Assembly (NCBI GenBank): GCA_045105115.1
Contig: JBGCDE010000056.1
Location: 35,730-99,729 of the forward strand
Reading direction: 5' to 3'
DNA length: 64,000 nucleotides
Origin: JAUIET01 sp045105115
Lineage (GTDB): Bacteria > Pseudomonadota > Gammaproteobacteria > Pseudomonadales > JAUIET01
The notes beneath the pieces were generated by a model. That model did not search any database. It saw nothing but the letters and a program-made list of their open reading frames with translations, and was not told the origin of the DNA. Position numbers and translations under genes: made by a program. Below are positions 9,360 to 18,367 of this stretch, in pieces (positions within the stretch are counted from its first letter, which is position 1; every line of letters starts with the position of its first letter).

Positions 9360-10523
9360 ATGAGTATTTTCTACGTCACGCCAGTAAGCACTGGTGACTA
9401 TCGCAAACGTGCGAAACGCAAACTGCCGCGATTTTTGTTTGATTATATCGACGGGGCAGCCAATGCCGAAGTAACACTAGGGAAAAACACGTCTGACTTT
9501 AACCATTGGCAGTTGCGACAAAGAGTGATGCGCAATGTTGATTCCATCAGCACGCAAACAAGGTTGATGGGCCAAGATTGCAGTATGCCGCTGGCCTTAG
9601 CACCAATTGGTATGGCTGGCATGATGGCACGACGCGGCGAAACAAGTGCGGCAAGTGCAGCCAAAAACAAACAAGTACCTTTTGCGGCTTCCACTTTGAG
9701 CATTTGTCCCATCGAGGAAATACAGCAATCGGTCAACGCGCCCTTCTGGTTTCAACTCTATATGTTGCGAGACCGCGATTTGGTGTTGAAACTGATGCAA
9801 AGAGCGAAACAAGCTCAGTGCAATACACTTGTTTTTACCGTAGACCTTCCAGTAACAGGCGCGCGATTGCGCGATTTCAAAAACGGCATGATCGGTGGAG
9901 GCGCGGCTGGGAAACTGTCGCAGGCTGCACAGATTGCCTGCAGCCCACAGTGGCTCATTGATGTAGCTCTACAAGGCAAGCCGCTGACCTTTGGTAACTT
10001 CAGTGAGGTAATGGAGGACATAGCTAAGCTAACATCCTATAAGGCATTTATTGATGCGCAATTCGATCCAAGCGTTACCTGGAAAGACATTGCCTGGATA
10101 CGCGAGCAGTGGCACGGCAAGCTCGTCATCAAAGGTGTAATGGAAGTAGACGATGCAAAAGCCGCAATAGATGCAGGTGCTGACGGCATTGTCGTATCAA
10201 ACCATGGCGGTCGACAACTCGATGGTATCGCCTCCAGCATCAGCAAACTTAAGCCAATCAGCGACGCGGTAGGTGATACGACGGAAGTGCTTGTAGACAG
10301 CGGTATACGCAACGGAATTGATGTACTGAAAGCCCTGGCTTTAGGCGCCGATGGCGCTTTGATCGGCCGAGCATGGATCTACGCCGTGGCAGCCGGTGGT
10401 CAGCCTGCTTTAGAGAACCTGCTGGATTCACTTCAAAATGAAATCGCAACCGGCATGGCTCTGATGGGCGTTAATTCAATTGAAGAAATTAACGCTGATC
10501 TTATCGAATCAATCTCGCTCTAA
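9360..10523 (+). CDS. FMN-dependent alpha-hydroxy acid dehydrogenase/oxidase
   Basis: A 387-residue TIM-barrel enzyme of the lactate / mandelate / glycolate oxidase family. It shows the FMN-binding FLFDYIDGAANAE start, PLALAPIGMAGM, and the active-site VSNHGGRQLDG containing the catalytic His and substrate-binding Arg, followed by VDSGIRNG and ALGADGALIGR for phosphate binding. It oxidises 2-hydroxyacids to 2-oxoacids, passing electrons to oxygen or the quinone pool. Together with the upstream ThDP enzyme it forms a plausible hydroxyacid to oxoacid to decarboxylated product route, as in mandelate catabolism (MdlB/MdlC). Its last 4 bases overlap the convergent DUF3604 gene. Confidence 0.88.
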   Translation: MSIFYVTPVSTGDYRKRAKRKLPRFLFDYIDGAANAEVTLGKNTSDFNHWQLRQRVMRNVDSISTQTRLMGQDCSMPLALAPIGMAGMMARRGETSAASAAKNKQVPFAASTLSICPIEEIQQSVNAPFWFQLYMLRDRDLVLKLMQRAKQAQCNTLVFTVDLPVTGARLRDFKNGMIGGGAAGKLSQAAQIACSPQWLIDVALQGKPLTFGNFSEVMEDIAKLTSYKAFIDAQFDPSVTWKDIAWIREQWHGKLVIKGVMEVDDAKAAIDAGADGIVVSNHGGRQLDGIASSISKLKPISDAVGDTTEVLVDSGIRNGIDVLKALALGADGALIGRAWIYAVAAGGQPALENLLDSLQNEIATGMALMGVNSIEEINADLIESISL

Positions 10524-12343
10524 GGTTGATACCAAATGGGCGAGGTATAGGCTCGCTCTTGAGTAATCATTGGCACTTCATCAGACATCTCAACATCAAA
10601 ACGCACCGCGTCATAGGCCGTCCAGCGTGGTGTTGGTATTTCCAGAACTCGCACATAGTAGAACGCTGATTGCTCAGGGTTGAATTCGGGGTCTTGCCAT
10701 TCGCGGTTCAATTGCGTTGCGCCAATGGTATTGCTGTAGGTCGCGTTACTTAGATCAACTGTGTTTCCAACCGCGGGAAGTTTGCCTTTGCGATTGATTT
10801 TTCGATCACCAGACCATGCCACGTTAAACACTTTTTCCTGCGCATCACCGTTTCTATCTAACCACCCTTTAACAAGCTGGATTCTATCCAGATTAGCGCC
10901 AATCGGGTCTTTAAGTGCGCTGATAACAAAGGTTGGTGCTGTATTAGCTGAGGCCTTCAGTTCACCGCCCATAGGCACGTTCTGATCAGCAAGTTTTGCA
11001 TCAAAACGCACAGTCATACGCGGGCCTGTTGTTGCATAGGTTTCGCGACGCATCATCGCGTCAAATATTGCTTCGCGAGTGTTTTCTTCAGCCCAAACCG
11101 CAGCGTATCCTGAGGCGGCCATTTGCCAACCAAAGGTAATAGAGCCATTTACGTTGGCCAGATGACCCATGGCACGCTGGGCGCTCGGTTCCATATAACT
11201 CATCTTGCCGAAAAAATTATCTTCTTCACCAGTGGCTAACCCTGTGTGACTGTCGGTCGAACCAATCATGCCGAACTGATACGGATTGGTGCCAAGTTCT
11301 TGCTGACGCTGCAAGCCCATTTTCAAAGCCTCTCTGGCATATTCATACGCCAACATATCCTTCGTTTTTTTGACTCCTCTAAAATTCGCTCTGTCCCAAG
11401 TTTCGTAGTCTGCAAATTCGTCGTTCTTTGAAATAAAAGGATGAGTCTCTCCGTCACCTTTTATCTGCGTTACTTCGTACAAAGGCTCCCAGCGTGCGCG
11501 CGCTTCTACGTATTCCTTGCTAAGCGCCTTGCCGGTTCTTGGGTTGATTTCAGGAAACATTATCCCGTTACTGATATTGCCGTTGTGCGCCAATGCCAAA
11601 ACCTGACCGCCCGTACTGCGCTCATAGGCAGCCATCCAGTTCCACAAGTCTTCGGGGTAACTGCTGTCTCTGGTTGTATACGGCAGTACACCATTGGCCT
11701 TATCCGCACCGTCCCGGTAGAGAATATTCCGATGCAAGTTGTTTCCGTTTTCTGACGACGTCCACTCGTAACCAATAACCGTGGTAAATTGGCCGGGTTG
11801 ATTAAACGCATCGGCCGTTGTCAGATAATCACTCCAGACTTTTCCGAAGAACTCCTGATCAAAAAGAATATCCGGTGCCGATCCATCAGTTAATGCAGTC
11901 ATCACTTCCATGCGCGTCGCAAGCTGCTTATCACTACTGTCGTTGTTGAGGCGGCGATTCCAGTCTTTGATCTTCTCATCAAGCATAAAATCCTTTCTGC
12001 CAGCGATAATCTCCGACATCGTGCCCATCGCATCAGAATGATCCGAGACCACCAGAAAATCCAGCGGCCTAGATAGCTTCACCTTAAGCCCATGAGTTGA
12101 CGTCACTTGATCGCCACGCGCAAAGCGGTATGCCGTCGCCTGATCAAGTTCAACGCCGAAGGCTCTGGCATCCAACGACAAGGTTGTATGCAAATGCGTA
12201 TCGCCCCACAACACTTGTTTGTCGCCGATACCAGAAGCATAAGGCGAAAAATTTGTTGCGGGCGGCTCAGCCAGTGCCAGCGTCGATACGCCTAGTAAAC
12301 CGCTTGTTAGTATTCGACACGCAAATGACGATAGTGATCGCAT
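10520..12343 (-). CDS. secreted DUF3604 protein (PHP-like metallohydrolase fold)
   Basis: About 607 residues: signal peptide (cleavage near LALA-EP), then the DUF3604 signature with GDTHLHT and SDHSD, histidine/aspartate motifs resembling PHP metal sites, and further STDSHTG and ALAHNG segments. The family is common in marine bacteria and has no settled function; a periplasmic metallohydrolase is a reasonable inference. I chose ATG 12343 because AGGTGA lies 5 bases upstream; a GTG at 12352 is also in frame. The upstream PQQ dehydrogenase stops only 9 bases earlier on the same strand, so the two are almost certainly cotranscribed. Confidence 0.75.
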   Translation of the reverse strand: MRSLSSFACRILTSGLLGVSTLALAEPPATNFSPYASGIGDKQVLWGDTHLHTTLSLDARAFGVELDQATAYRFARGDQVTSTHGLKVKLSRPLDFLVVSDHSDAMGTMSEIIAGRKDFMLDEKIKDWNRRLNNDSSDKQLATRMEVMTALTDGSAPDILFDQEFFGKVWSDYLTTADAFNQPGQFTTVIGYEWTSSENGNNLHRNILYRDGADKANGVLPYTTRDSSYPEDLWNWMAAYERSTGGQVLALAHNGNISNGIMFPEINPRTGKALSKEYVEARARWEPLYEVTQIKGDGETHPFISKNDEFADYETWDRANFRGVKKTKDMLAYEYAREALKMGLQRQQELGTNPYQFGMIGSTDSHTGLATGEEDNFFGKMSYMEPSAQRAMGHLANVNGSITFGWQMAASGYAAVWAEENTREAIFDAMMRRETYATTGPRMTVRFDAKLADQNVPMGGELKASANTAPTFVISALKDPIGANLDRIQLVKGWLDRNGDAQEKVFNVAWSGDRKINRKGKLPAVGNTVDLSNATYSNTIGATQLNREWQDPEFNPEQSAFYYVRVLEIPTPRWTAYDAVRFDVEMSDEVPMITQERAYTSPIWYQP

Positions 12344-12352
12344 AAAATTCAC

Positions 12353-14464
12353 CTATTGTTTTTCTTGGTAAAGACGATCCGCTGCCGCAAGAACGTATTG
12401 ACGTACGGCTTCAGCGTCGTCCGTGGAGATGTATTCTTTAAAGCCAACCATCCCAAGCTGACTCAATACACCCTCGAGAACAATGTCATTCCATACAGTG
12501 TGAATACCTTCACCTGAATAACGCAGATCAGGTGTGATACCACCAGTGCGCAAGCCATCACCATGACAATAAGCGCAATGGCGCTGATAAATAACCTGAC
12601 CGTGTGACACAGTTTCCGCGTTAGCAGTCACAGCCTCAGGCTTCGTTAACTCGCGCTCTGCGATCACTTTCGGTTCAGGCAACTCATGCGTACCACCGAG
12701 CTTATAAACCAACACGCGGGAACGATTGGGTATTTTCCAATGATGGGCAATGGCGCCACCTTGTGCGGCAAAACCACCACCAAAGCCAACCGCAACAGCA
12801 ATGTATTGCACACCGTCTACCGCGTAACTGATCGGTGCAGCCATGGCGCCGGTTTGTGTATAGTGCGACCAAAGCTCAGCGCCATTTTCTGCGTCATGCG
12901 CTGTCAGATTGCCATGCTTGCCCGGCTGGAAAACCAGCATACCCGCGGTACTCAGTGTGCCACCCAAAGTCGGCCGCTCTGGCTCCTGCACCCAGACCTT
13001 TTGCTGTTTTATCGGGTCCCAGGCTAGTAACTGGCCATTGAACTGTTGATCAAGTACCGCATCTATTTGCTCTGATGGAATCGGCGGCGGCGCCATGCCC
13101 ATATTATTGAAGCCCAGATTCCACAGACCTTGGCCCGGCTTGGAATCGATGTCGTCAGTGGCTTCCAGATACGCTGATGGAAAGCGCATAGTGGGTATGT
13201 AGACCAGACCTGTATCGGGGTTATACGACATAGGCGGCCAGTTGTGCCCGCCCCCCATTGCAGGGACTACCTGCTTCTTGCCATCAAATACGCGCGAACC
13301 TTCTGTTTCCACAGGCCTGCCGGTTTCCATGTCAACATGGCTTGCCCAACTGACCTCGGTAAACTTCTCAGCCGATATCAATTCGCCAGTAACCCTGTCC
13401 AGCACATAGAAGAAGCCATTCTTGGGCGCTTGCATTAACACTTTGCGCTGCTTGCCATCAATTTCCAGATCAGCCAGCATAATGTGCTGGGTAGCGGTGA
13501 AGTCCCAGGTCTCTCCGGGTGTCGTTTGGTAATGCCAAACGTATTCGCCACTATCAGCGCTGAGTGCAACTATCGAAGAAAGGAATAGATTGTCACCACC
13601 TTCCGGGCTGCGAACGCGTTGATTCCAGGGCGAACCATTGCCCACTCCTATGTACACCAGATTAAGCTCTGGCTCGTACACAATGGCGTCCCAAACGGTG
13701 CCGCCACCTCCCCATTTCCACCACTCACCATTCCAGGTAGCTGCAGCTTCTTTCATGGCCTCATTTTCAAAACCATCGGCTGGGTTACCTGGCACCGTGA
13801 AGAATCGCCAAACTTGCTTACCCGTCTCGATGTCGTAGGCCGTGACATAACCACGCACACCCAACTCGGCACCACCATTGCCGATGATAACTTTGTCACC
13901 GGCAATACGCGGCGCACCTGTAATGGTGTACGACTGCTCGCGATCCGTTGTTTGCACGTCCCAGGCTACACTGCCGTCATTGCTGTTCAATGCAATCAGT
14001 CGACCGTCATAGGCTCCCACAATGACTTTGCCATTTGCGTACGCAACCCCACGATTCACGGCATCGCAACAACCTTTTGCCAAAAAAGCCTTATCAACTT
14101 TGGGGTCATAAGACCACTTAAGGGTTCCGTCAGTGGCATTCAATGCATACACAATAGACCAGCTACCGCTGACAAACATGGTTCCATCAATCACCAGAGG
14201 TGTTGCTTCAACGCCGCGACGCGTAAACATATCAAACGACCAATGCAGGCCAAGGTCTTTGACATTGTCGCGAGTTACTTGATCCAGTGATGAATGCCGC
14301 TGCTCGCCCCAATCATTGCCGTGCAGCGACCAGTCCACACTGGAATTTGCGCCAGCTATCGACTTGGGCGCCGGCCTGGCTTCCGGATTTATCGGGTCTT
14401 CATTCTTGCTTGCGCCGCACGCACAAAGCGCTAAAAGCAAAACAGCAATAGCTATTTGCCGCAT
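12353..14464 (-). CDS. PQQ-dependent quinohaemoprotein alcohol dehydrogenase, lipoprotein, with C-terminal cytochrome c
   Basis: A 703-residue eight-bladed PQQ beta-propeller with a C-terminal haem domain. Visible features: a lipoprotein-type signal (LCAC, Cys16), the adjacent-cysteine disulfide GCCD near residue 131, Trp-docking repeats, the catalytic Asp in ETWDFTATQ near 320, and CAYCH near residue 633 as the haem c site. The residue two after the catalytic Asp is Thr, not the second Asp of lanthanide-dependent enzymes, so a calcium-type site is expected. It would oxidise primary alcohols (or aldehydes) in the periplasm and feed cytochromes. Strong start: AGGAG before ATG 14464. No PQQ biosynthesis genes are in this window. 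Confidence 0.88.
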   Translation of the reverse strand: MRQIAIAVLLLALCACGASKNEDPINPEARPAPKSIAGANSSVDWSLHGNDWGEQRHSSLDQVTRDNVKDLGLHWSFDMFTRRGVEATPLVIDGTMFVSGSWSIVYALNATDGTLKWSYDPKVDKAFLAKGCCDAVNRGVAYANGKVIVGAYDGRLIALNSNDGSVAWDVQTTDREQSYTITGAPRIAGDKVIIGNGGAELGVRGYVTAYDIETGKQVWRFFTVPGNPADGFENEAMKEAAATWNGEWWKWGGGGTVWDAIVYEPELNLVYIGVGNGSPWNQRVRSPEGGDNLFLSSIVALSADSGEYVWHYQTTPGETWDFTATQHIMLADLEIDGKQRKVLMQAPKNGFFYVLDRVTGELISAEKFTEVSWASHVDMETGRPVETEGSRVFDGKKQVVPAMGGGHNWPPMSYNPDTGLVYIPTMRFPSAYLEATDDIDSKPGQGLWNLGFNNMGMAPPPIPSEQIDAVLDQQFNGQLLAWDPIKQQKVWVQEPERPTLGGTLSTAGMLVFQPGKHGNLTAHDAENGAELWSHYTQTGAMAAPISYAVDGVQYIAVAVGFGGGFAAQGGAIAHHWKIPNRSRVLVYKLGGTHELPEPKVIAERELTKPEAVTANAETVSHGQVIYQRHCAYCHGDGLRTGGITPDLRYSGEGIHTVWNDIVLEGVLSQLGMVGFKEYISTDDAEAVRQYVLAAADRLYQEKQ

Positions 14465-14549
14465 ATCGGTCTCCTGTTATTTTTTTGAAAGCTGCCTATA
14501 GACTTGCAACAAATTTACCACACATGCCCCAACAGCACTCTACAAGCTG

Positions 14550-14963
14550 TTAGCTTTGTCGCCCGGAGTATTCAAGAATCGCCCATAGAATGTTACGACA
14601 ACTCAGCTGACCAACCAACTTGCCATTTTTGATTACCGGTCTACGGCGATGTCTGGCGGCAAGCATCGACTGGGCTACAGCAACGATATCATCATCCGGG
14701 CTACAAGACTCGACGTCAGTAGTCATGTAATCGGCCACCAGACCACCGGCTGCCGTACCTTCGTTATAAACGTCACCAAGTACCGCCTTTAAGCAATCAA
14801 GCTCGGAGATCACGCCCACAACACAACGCTGATCATCAATGACCGTCAAACCGGTAATTCGATGTTCCTGAATCAACTGGATGGCTTCATACACCGTCGC
14901 ATCCGCTCTCACAGTGGCGGGCTTGGTATGCATGCAGTTTTCAATAAGATAGGGGTTAGACAC
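14550..14963 (-). CDS. CBS-domain pair protein
   Basis: A 137-residue protein made of two consecutive CBS motifs (about residues 8-60 and 75-135; each ends in the typical V(G/V)G(V/Q)(I/L)S strand). Such stand-alone Bateman modules bind adenosine nucleotides and modulate partner proteins. It starts with GTG at 14963, supported by GGGAG 7 bases upstream. No partner enzyme is adjacent in an operon, so its target is unknown. The 195-bp gap to the next gene contains a short direct/inverted repeat at 14987-15019. Confidence 0.8.
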   Translation of the reverse strand: MSNPYLIENCMHTKPATVRADATVYEAIQLIQEHRITGLTVIDDQRCVVGVISELDCLKAVLGDVYNEGTAAGGLVADYMTTDVESCSPDDDIVAVAQSMLAARHRRRPVIKNGKLVGQLSCRNILWAILEYSGRQS

Positions 14964-15158
14964 TGTTACGCTCCCTTGTTTTGTTACTTAGGTTTCGATA
15001 CTTAGTTTTCGATACTAAGATTGCGGCACCAAGGCAGTGCCATTTACACCGAATATGACATTGACGACAGGTGCTTGCAACACCTGTCTACTTCGCAATG
15101 GACGTGCGGTACACTTCTCGCACAACTGCAGACCTTGAATACCGCCTGGAGCAAGAAA

Positions 15159-15743
15159 ATGTCCAATAACACCGACCGTCAGGTTTTAAACAAAGCCAAT
15201 CTTGGAATAGTCGATGGCCTAGCCCTGCAAGCCTCTGATGGCGGCTTGGACGAGTTGAGAAAGAACATTCAGCATCTGATGGACATTGAAGCTATCAAGC
15301 AACTAAAGCACGCCTACTTTCGGTGTATCGACACGGCTAATCTCGAAGAATTGGCCACATTGTTCCACCCGGATGTAAAAGTACACTTTATTGGTGGTAC
15401 CTATGAATGGCAGCTCACGGGCAGTGACGAATACGTCGCGTCTATCGGGCAAAGTTTCAACAAGCGGTCTGTTGGGCACCACAATGGGCATCAGCCTGAA
15501 ATACAAGTGTTGAGCGAAACCGAAGCCACAGGAATATGGTATCTAACTGATAATATGTGGGTGATGCAGCACAAGGCGTTCACCACAGGTACGGCAATTT
15601 ATTGGGACAGCTATGTTAAGCAAGATGGCCGTTGGCTGATCAGCGAAACCCGTTATGAACGGCTGTATGAATTAAACGAGCAACTTACACAAGACCCTGC
15701 TTTTAGCTCTCATTACCTTGGCGCACATGGCGGCGACGCATAA
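15159..15743 (+). CDS. SnoaL/NTF2-like fold protein
   Basis: About 194 residues. The central region (about 40-165) shows the NTF2-like pattern: helix with LKHAYFRCID, LATLFHPDVKVHF, a middle helix, then strands ending in WYLTDNMWV, YWDSYVKQDGRWLISETRYERL. Such folds occur in dehydratases, isomerases and small-molecule-binding proteins, and in subunits beside Rieske oxygenases. I chose ATG 15159 because GGAG is 7 bases upstream; the frame extends to 15021 without an SD. It is monocistronic as far as I can see, about 3 kb from the Rieske gene. The function is not assignable. Confidence 0.7.
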   Translation: MSNNTDRQVLNKANLGIVDGLALQASDGGLDELRKNIQHLMDIEAIKQLKHAYFRCIDTANLEELATLFHPDVKVHFIGGTYEWQLTGSDEYVASIGQSFNKRSVGHHNGHQPEIQVLSETEATGIWYLTDNMWVMQHKAFTTGTAIYWDSYVKQDGRWLISETRYERLYELNEQLTQDPAFSSHYLGAHGGDA

Positions 15744-15840
15744 GCTTATTTCGACACAGTCTAGCAAACGTCTTTACGCCTGTTTACTATCCAATAGAGT
15801 CGGCCTATTCTGCAAACCTGCAGATTAATATGGCGCGTAA

Positions 15841-16503
15841 ATGGAGTTTCTAAACCGCACTCGCGGTTATAACCTGAACGAAATCATGGCGGACAAGTCC
15901 GCTCTCACGCGGATCAACCGCATTGTAAAAGTCGCTACAGGTCCCGTGATCATGACCACCAGCGGTGGTGAGTTTTCAGCGCTAATGCCACATTTGGTGA
16001 GACGGGCCAGCGGCAAGGATATTCCGTTGATATTCGTAGATACGCGCCATTACAGCAAACCGACCTACGATATGATCGACTATCTAAAAGCGGAGAACTT
16101 TGATGTCAGAACATTTACCGCAGAGTTTAGCCAGGAAGAAATTCTGGAGCAGTACCCGGATTGGTGGAGTGAAACTGATGAGAACTTCTCCCAAACGATA
16201 TTTGACGAAGTAGTCAGAAAAATCAAGCACGAACCATTGGAGCGCGCCATTGATGAATTACGCCCGCAAATGTGGCTTAGTGGTTTAACCGGGTTCAAAA
16301 CGGCCGCGCGCGCTAATAAATCCATTATCGAATATAACGCTCGCGAGATTGTGAAACTTCACCCAATAATTGATTGGGACAAAGACGACGTAGAGGAATA
16401 CCTCAATTGGCATTCGCTTCCTAAAAATGTACATCACTTCGATATAACGAAGGGTCTTGATCAAAAGAACGAGTGCGGCATTCACACCACGTTTGGTGAA
16501 TAG
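15841..16503 (+). CDS. PAPS reductase-like protein (CysH family, divergent)
   Basis: A 220-residue member of the adenine nucleotide alpha-hydrolase superfamily. The C-terminus has ECGIH, the redox-Cys motif of CysH, plus KLHPIIDWD and FVDTRHYSKPTY matching conserved CysH segments; there are no CC pairs, as in PAPS-type (non-iron-sulfur) enzymes. The N-terminal loop reads TTSGGEFSA rather than the SSSFGIQ of enterobacterial CysH, and the protein is shorter at the N-terminus. Canonical role: thioredoxin-dependent reduction of PAPS to sulfite. The divergence and the absence of cysIJ/cysDN next door leave the substrate uncertain. The start at ATG 15841 has a weak SD. Confidence 0.7.
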   Translation: MEFLNRTRGYNLNEIMADKSALTRINRIVKVATGPVIMTTSGGEFSALMPHLVRRASGKDIPLIFVDTRHYSKPTYDMIDYLKAENFDVRTFTAEFSQEEILEQYPDWWSETDENFSQTIFDEVVRKIKHEPLERAIDELRPQMWLSGLTGFKTAARANKSIIEYNAREIVKLHPIIDWDKDDVEEYLNWHSLPKNVHHFDITKGLDQKNECGIHTTFGE

Positions 16504-16519
16504 CCCGCAAACAGGCTGC

Positions 16520-17017
16520 TTAACTCATACCTGGCAGATCTTTAGGCACAATAAAATCCAGTAGTTCGCCGTTGGTTTCCGAGATGTCTGCCCAAGCATC
16601 CATCTCAAAACTGATTCGCGCGTAACCACAAGTGGGCACGTTATCAATTCGCACATTGCTACGTTGATTGCAAAATTCTGTGATGGCCGGATTGTGTCCT
16701 ACGAGCAACACCTCATTATAACTGTCTGCCAGTTTCGCAACACACTCCTGCAATGCCCGCCAGTCAAAGGTATACATTGACTCTTCGGTAAACCAGTCGC
16801 CAAAGTTGATCACATTGGCAACACCCTGAATGGTTTGCTGAGCACGCAGTGCCGGGCTAACAACCACGTACTCGAAACTGCAACCGGCTAGCTCAATAGC
16901 AGCAGCCATCTGCACACTGGCTTTCTCACCACGTGCATTCAAAGGTCGGTCAATGTCTTCCAGACCACCAGTAGCCCAGCTGGATTTTGCATGACGCAAT
17001 AGATTCAGAGTTTTCAT
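16520..17017 (-). CDS. sixA: SixA-like phosphohistidine phosphatase (histidine phosphatase superfamily)
   Basis: About 165 residues with the branch-1 histidine phosphatase signature: LLRHAKSSW at the N-terminus (catalytic His) and LLVGHNPAI later (second His), plus SPALRAQQT. SixA removes phosphate from His-containing phosphotransfer domains, known from ArcB and the nitrogen PTS. I chose ATG 17017 so that the protein begins just before the RHAKS strand, as in the family; an ATG five codons upstream (17032) is equally open, and neither has a clear SD. It is convergent with the CysH-like gene (16 bp between stops). Confidence 0.8.
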   Translation of the reverse strand: MKTLNLLRHAKSSWATGGLEDIDRPLNARGEKASVQMAAAIELAGCSFEYVVVSPALRAQQTIQGVANVINFGDWFTEESMYTFDWRALQECVAKLADSYNEVLLVGHNPAITEFCNQRSNVRIDNVPTCGYARISFEMDAWADISETNGELLDFIVPKDLPGMS

Positions 17018-17105
17018 AGCGATAGCACGCATTCGAAGTTTGGAGTGGGTATGCTAATGCTATCATTGCGCCCCCTCGCACGATAGCTCTAGAAAACTTC
17101 TGAAC

Positions 17106-18329
17106 GTGAACTCCGCGCACACCCCTATTTCAAACAAAACTGTCGCCGTTCTAGCGCTACTGATTATGATGGGAGCAGCCGCTTCGGATGCCATCATTGC
17201 CATTATTCCGGCAATAGCTAAAGATGCGGGCGTAGATATTGGGCATGCGCAGCTAATGATTACGCTGTTTATTGGCGGCTATTCATTTGGTCAGATTCCC
17301 AGCGGCTATCTTGGTGATCGCTTTGGCCGACTTCCAACCTTATACGCGGGCACCATTTTGTTTTGCCTGGCCAGTTTTCTTTGTTTGCTACTGGATGACT
17401 TCTATCAATTGCTGGCAGCTCGCTTCTTGCAGGGCGTTGGCGCATCAACCGGCGCTGTTTTGTCACGCGGTATCGCCAGAGATCTGCGCAGCGGCGTAGA
17501 GCTTGCGCGACTGTTGGCAATTCTTGGCGTTGCATTGAGCACTACCACGGTTGTAGCACCACTGCTGGGTGCTTGGGTGGCCAGTTATATTCATTGGAGC
17601 TGGCTGTTTGCGTTTTATGTTGCACAAGGTCTTGTTACTCTGGTTTTGTGTTATTTGTGGCTGGAAGAAACGCACCCTCGAATTCGAGCAGAAAAATCGA
17701 ATATCAACGCTGAGCAAATACCGCGTATGCTGCCATTGAAAGAATGCGCACGTTTGTTTTTCGCTAGCAAGCAGTCCGTTTGGGCAACTGGAATGATGGC
17801 GTTTGGGTTTTTTGGCATGATGTCTATCCTCTGCTTGTTTGGCACCATCGTTATTCAATATCACGGTATTGCGATGAAATACGCTGGTCCCTTACTCAGC
17901 CTGGGTATCTTGTTTTTTGTGGCTGGTAACGTATTCAGCCACCGACTGGTCGCCAGAATGGGAAGCTTAAAGCTGGTGCGGTTTTCGGTGATTCTGTTCT
18001 GCGCATCAGCACTGGTGTTTACGGTCAGCTGGTATCTCAGCAGCGAATTGCTCAGCACATTTTGGTTCGCCTCAGTTTTGTATTTTTTCGGCATTGGACT
18101 GCTGTTTCCGAATATCTCCAGCATTGCACTTAACCCATTGCCGGGTGTGGCAGGTTTTGCGTCATCAATATTAGGCACAATCCAGACTTTTTTCGCGTTT
18201 CTTGCCGCTCTTATAGGCGGCTTGCTGTACAGCGGGGATTTCAGCAACGTGACTTTCGGTGTATTGGTTGCCGCAATCGCAACACTTGCGCTATACCAAA
18301 AGCGCCCCATCATTTCTGATCATTCCTGA
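17106..18329 (+). CDS. MFS transporter, Bcr/CflA drug-efflux type
   Basis: A 407-residue 12-TM major facilitator. Motif A appears as GYLGDRFGRLPTL between TM2 and TM3, and ARFLQGVGASTGAVLSRGIARD matches TM4-5 of Bcr/CflA exporters; a central acidic/basic loop separates the halves. It likely exports small toxic compounds by proton antiport. The start is GTG at 17106 with a poor SD. The intergenic strip before it (17018-17105) would hold the divergent promoters of this gene and sixA. The Rieske oxygenase follows after 38 bp. Confidence 0.82.
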   Translation: MNSAHTPISNKTVAVLALLIMMGAAASDAIIAIIPAIAKDAGVDIGHAQLMITLFIGGYSFGQIPSGYLGDRFGRLPTLYAGTILFCLASFLCLLLDDFYQLLAARFLQGVGASTGAVLSRGIARDLRSGVELARLLAILGVALSTTTVVAPLLGAWVASYIHWSWLFAFYVAQGLVTLVLCYLWLEETHPRIRAEKSNINAEQIPRMLPLKECARLFFASKQSVWATGMMAFGFFGMMSILCLFGTIVIQYHGIAMKYAGPLLSLGILFFVAGNVFSHRLVARMGSLKLVRFSVILFCASALVFTVSWYLSSELLSTFWFASVLYFFGIGLLFPNISSIALNPLPGVAGFASSILGTIQTFFAFLAALIGGLLYSGDFSNVTFGVLVAAIATLALYQKRPIISDHS

Positions 18330-18367
18330 CAGCTGTTGAAAAAGCGCCATGTTGTTACAATAGCCGG

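Noticed and set aside
18325..18367. CTGTTGAAAAAG between the MFS and Rieske genes resembles the start of the 110-bp element core
   Set aside because: Only about 11 bases match; there are no arms, no second hairpin and the size does not fit.
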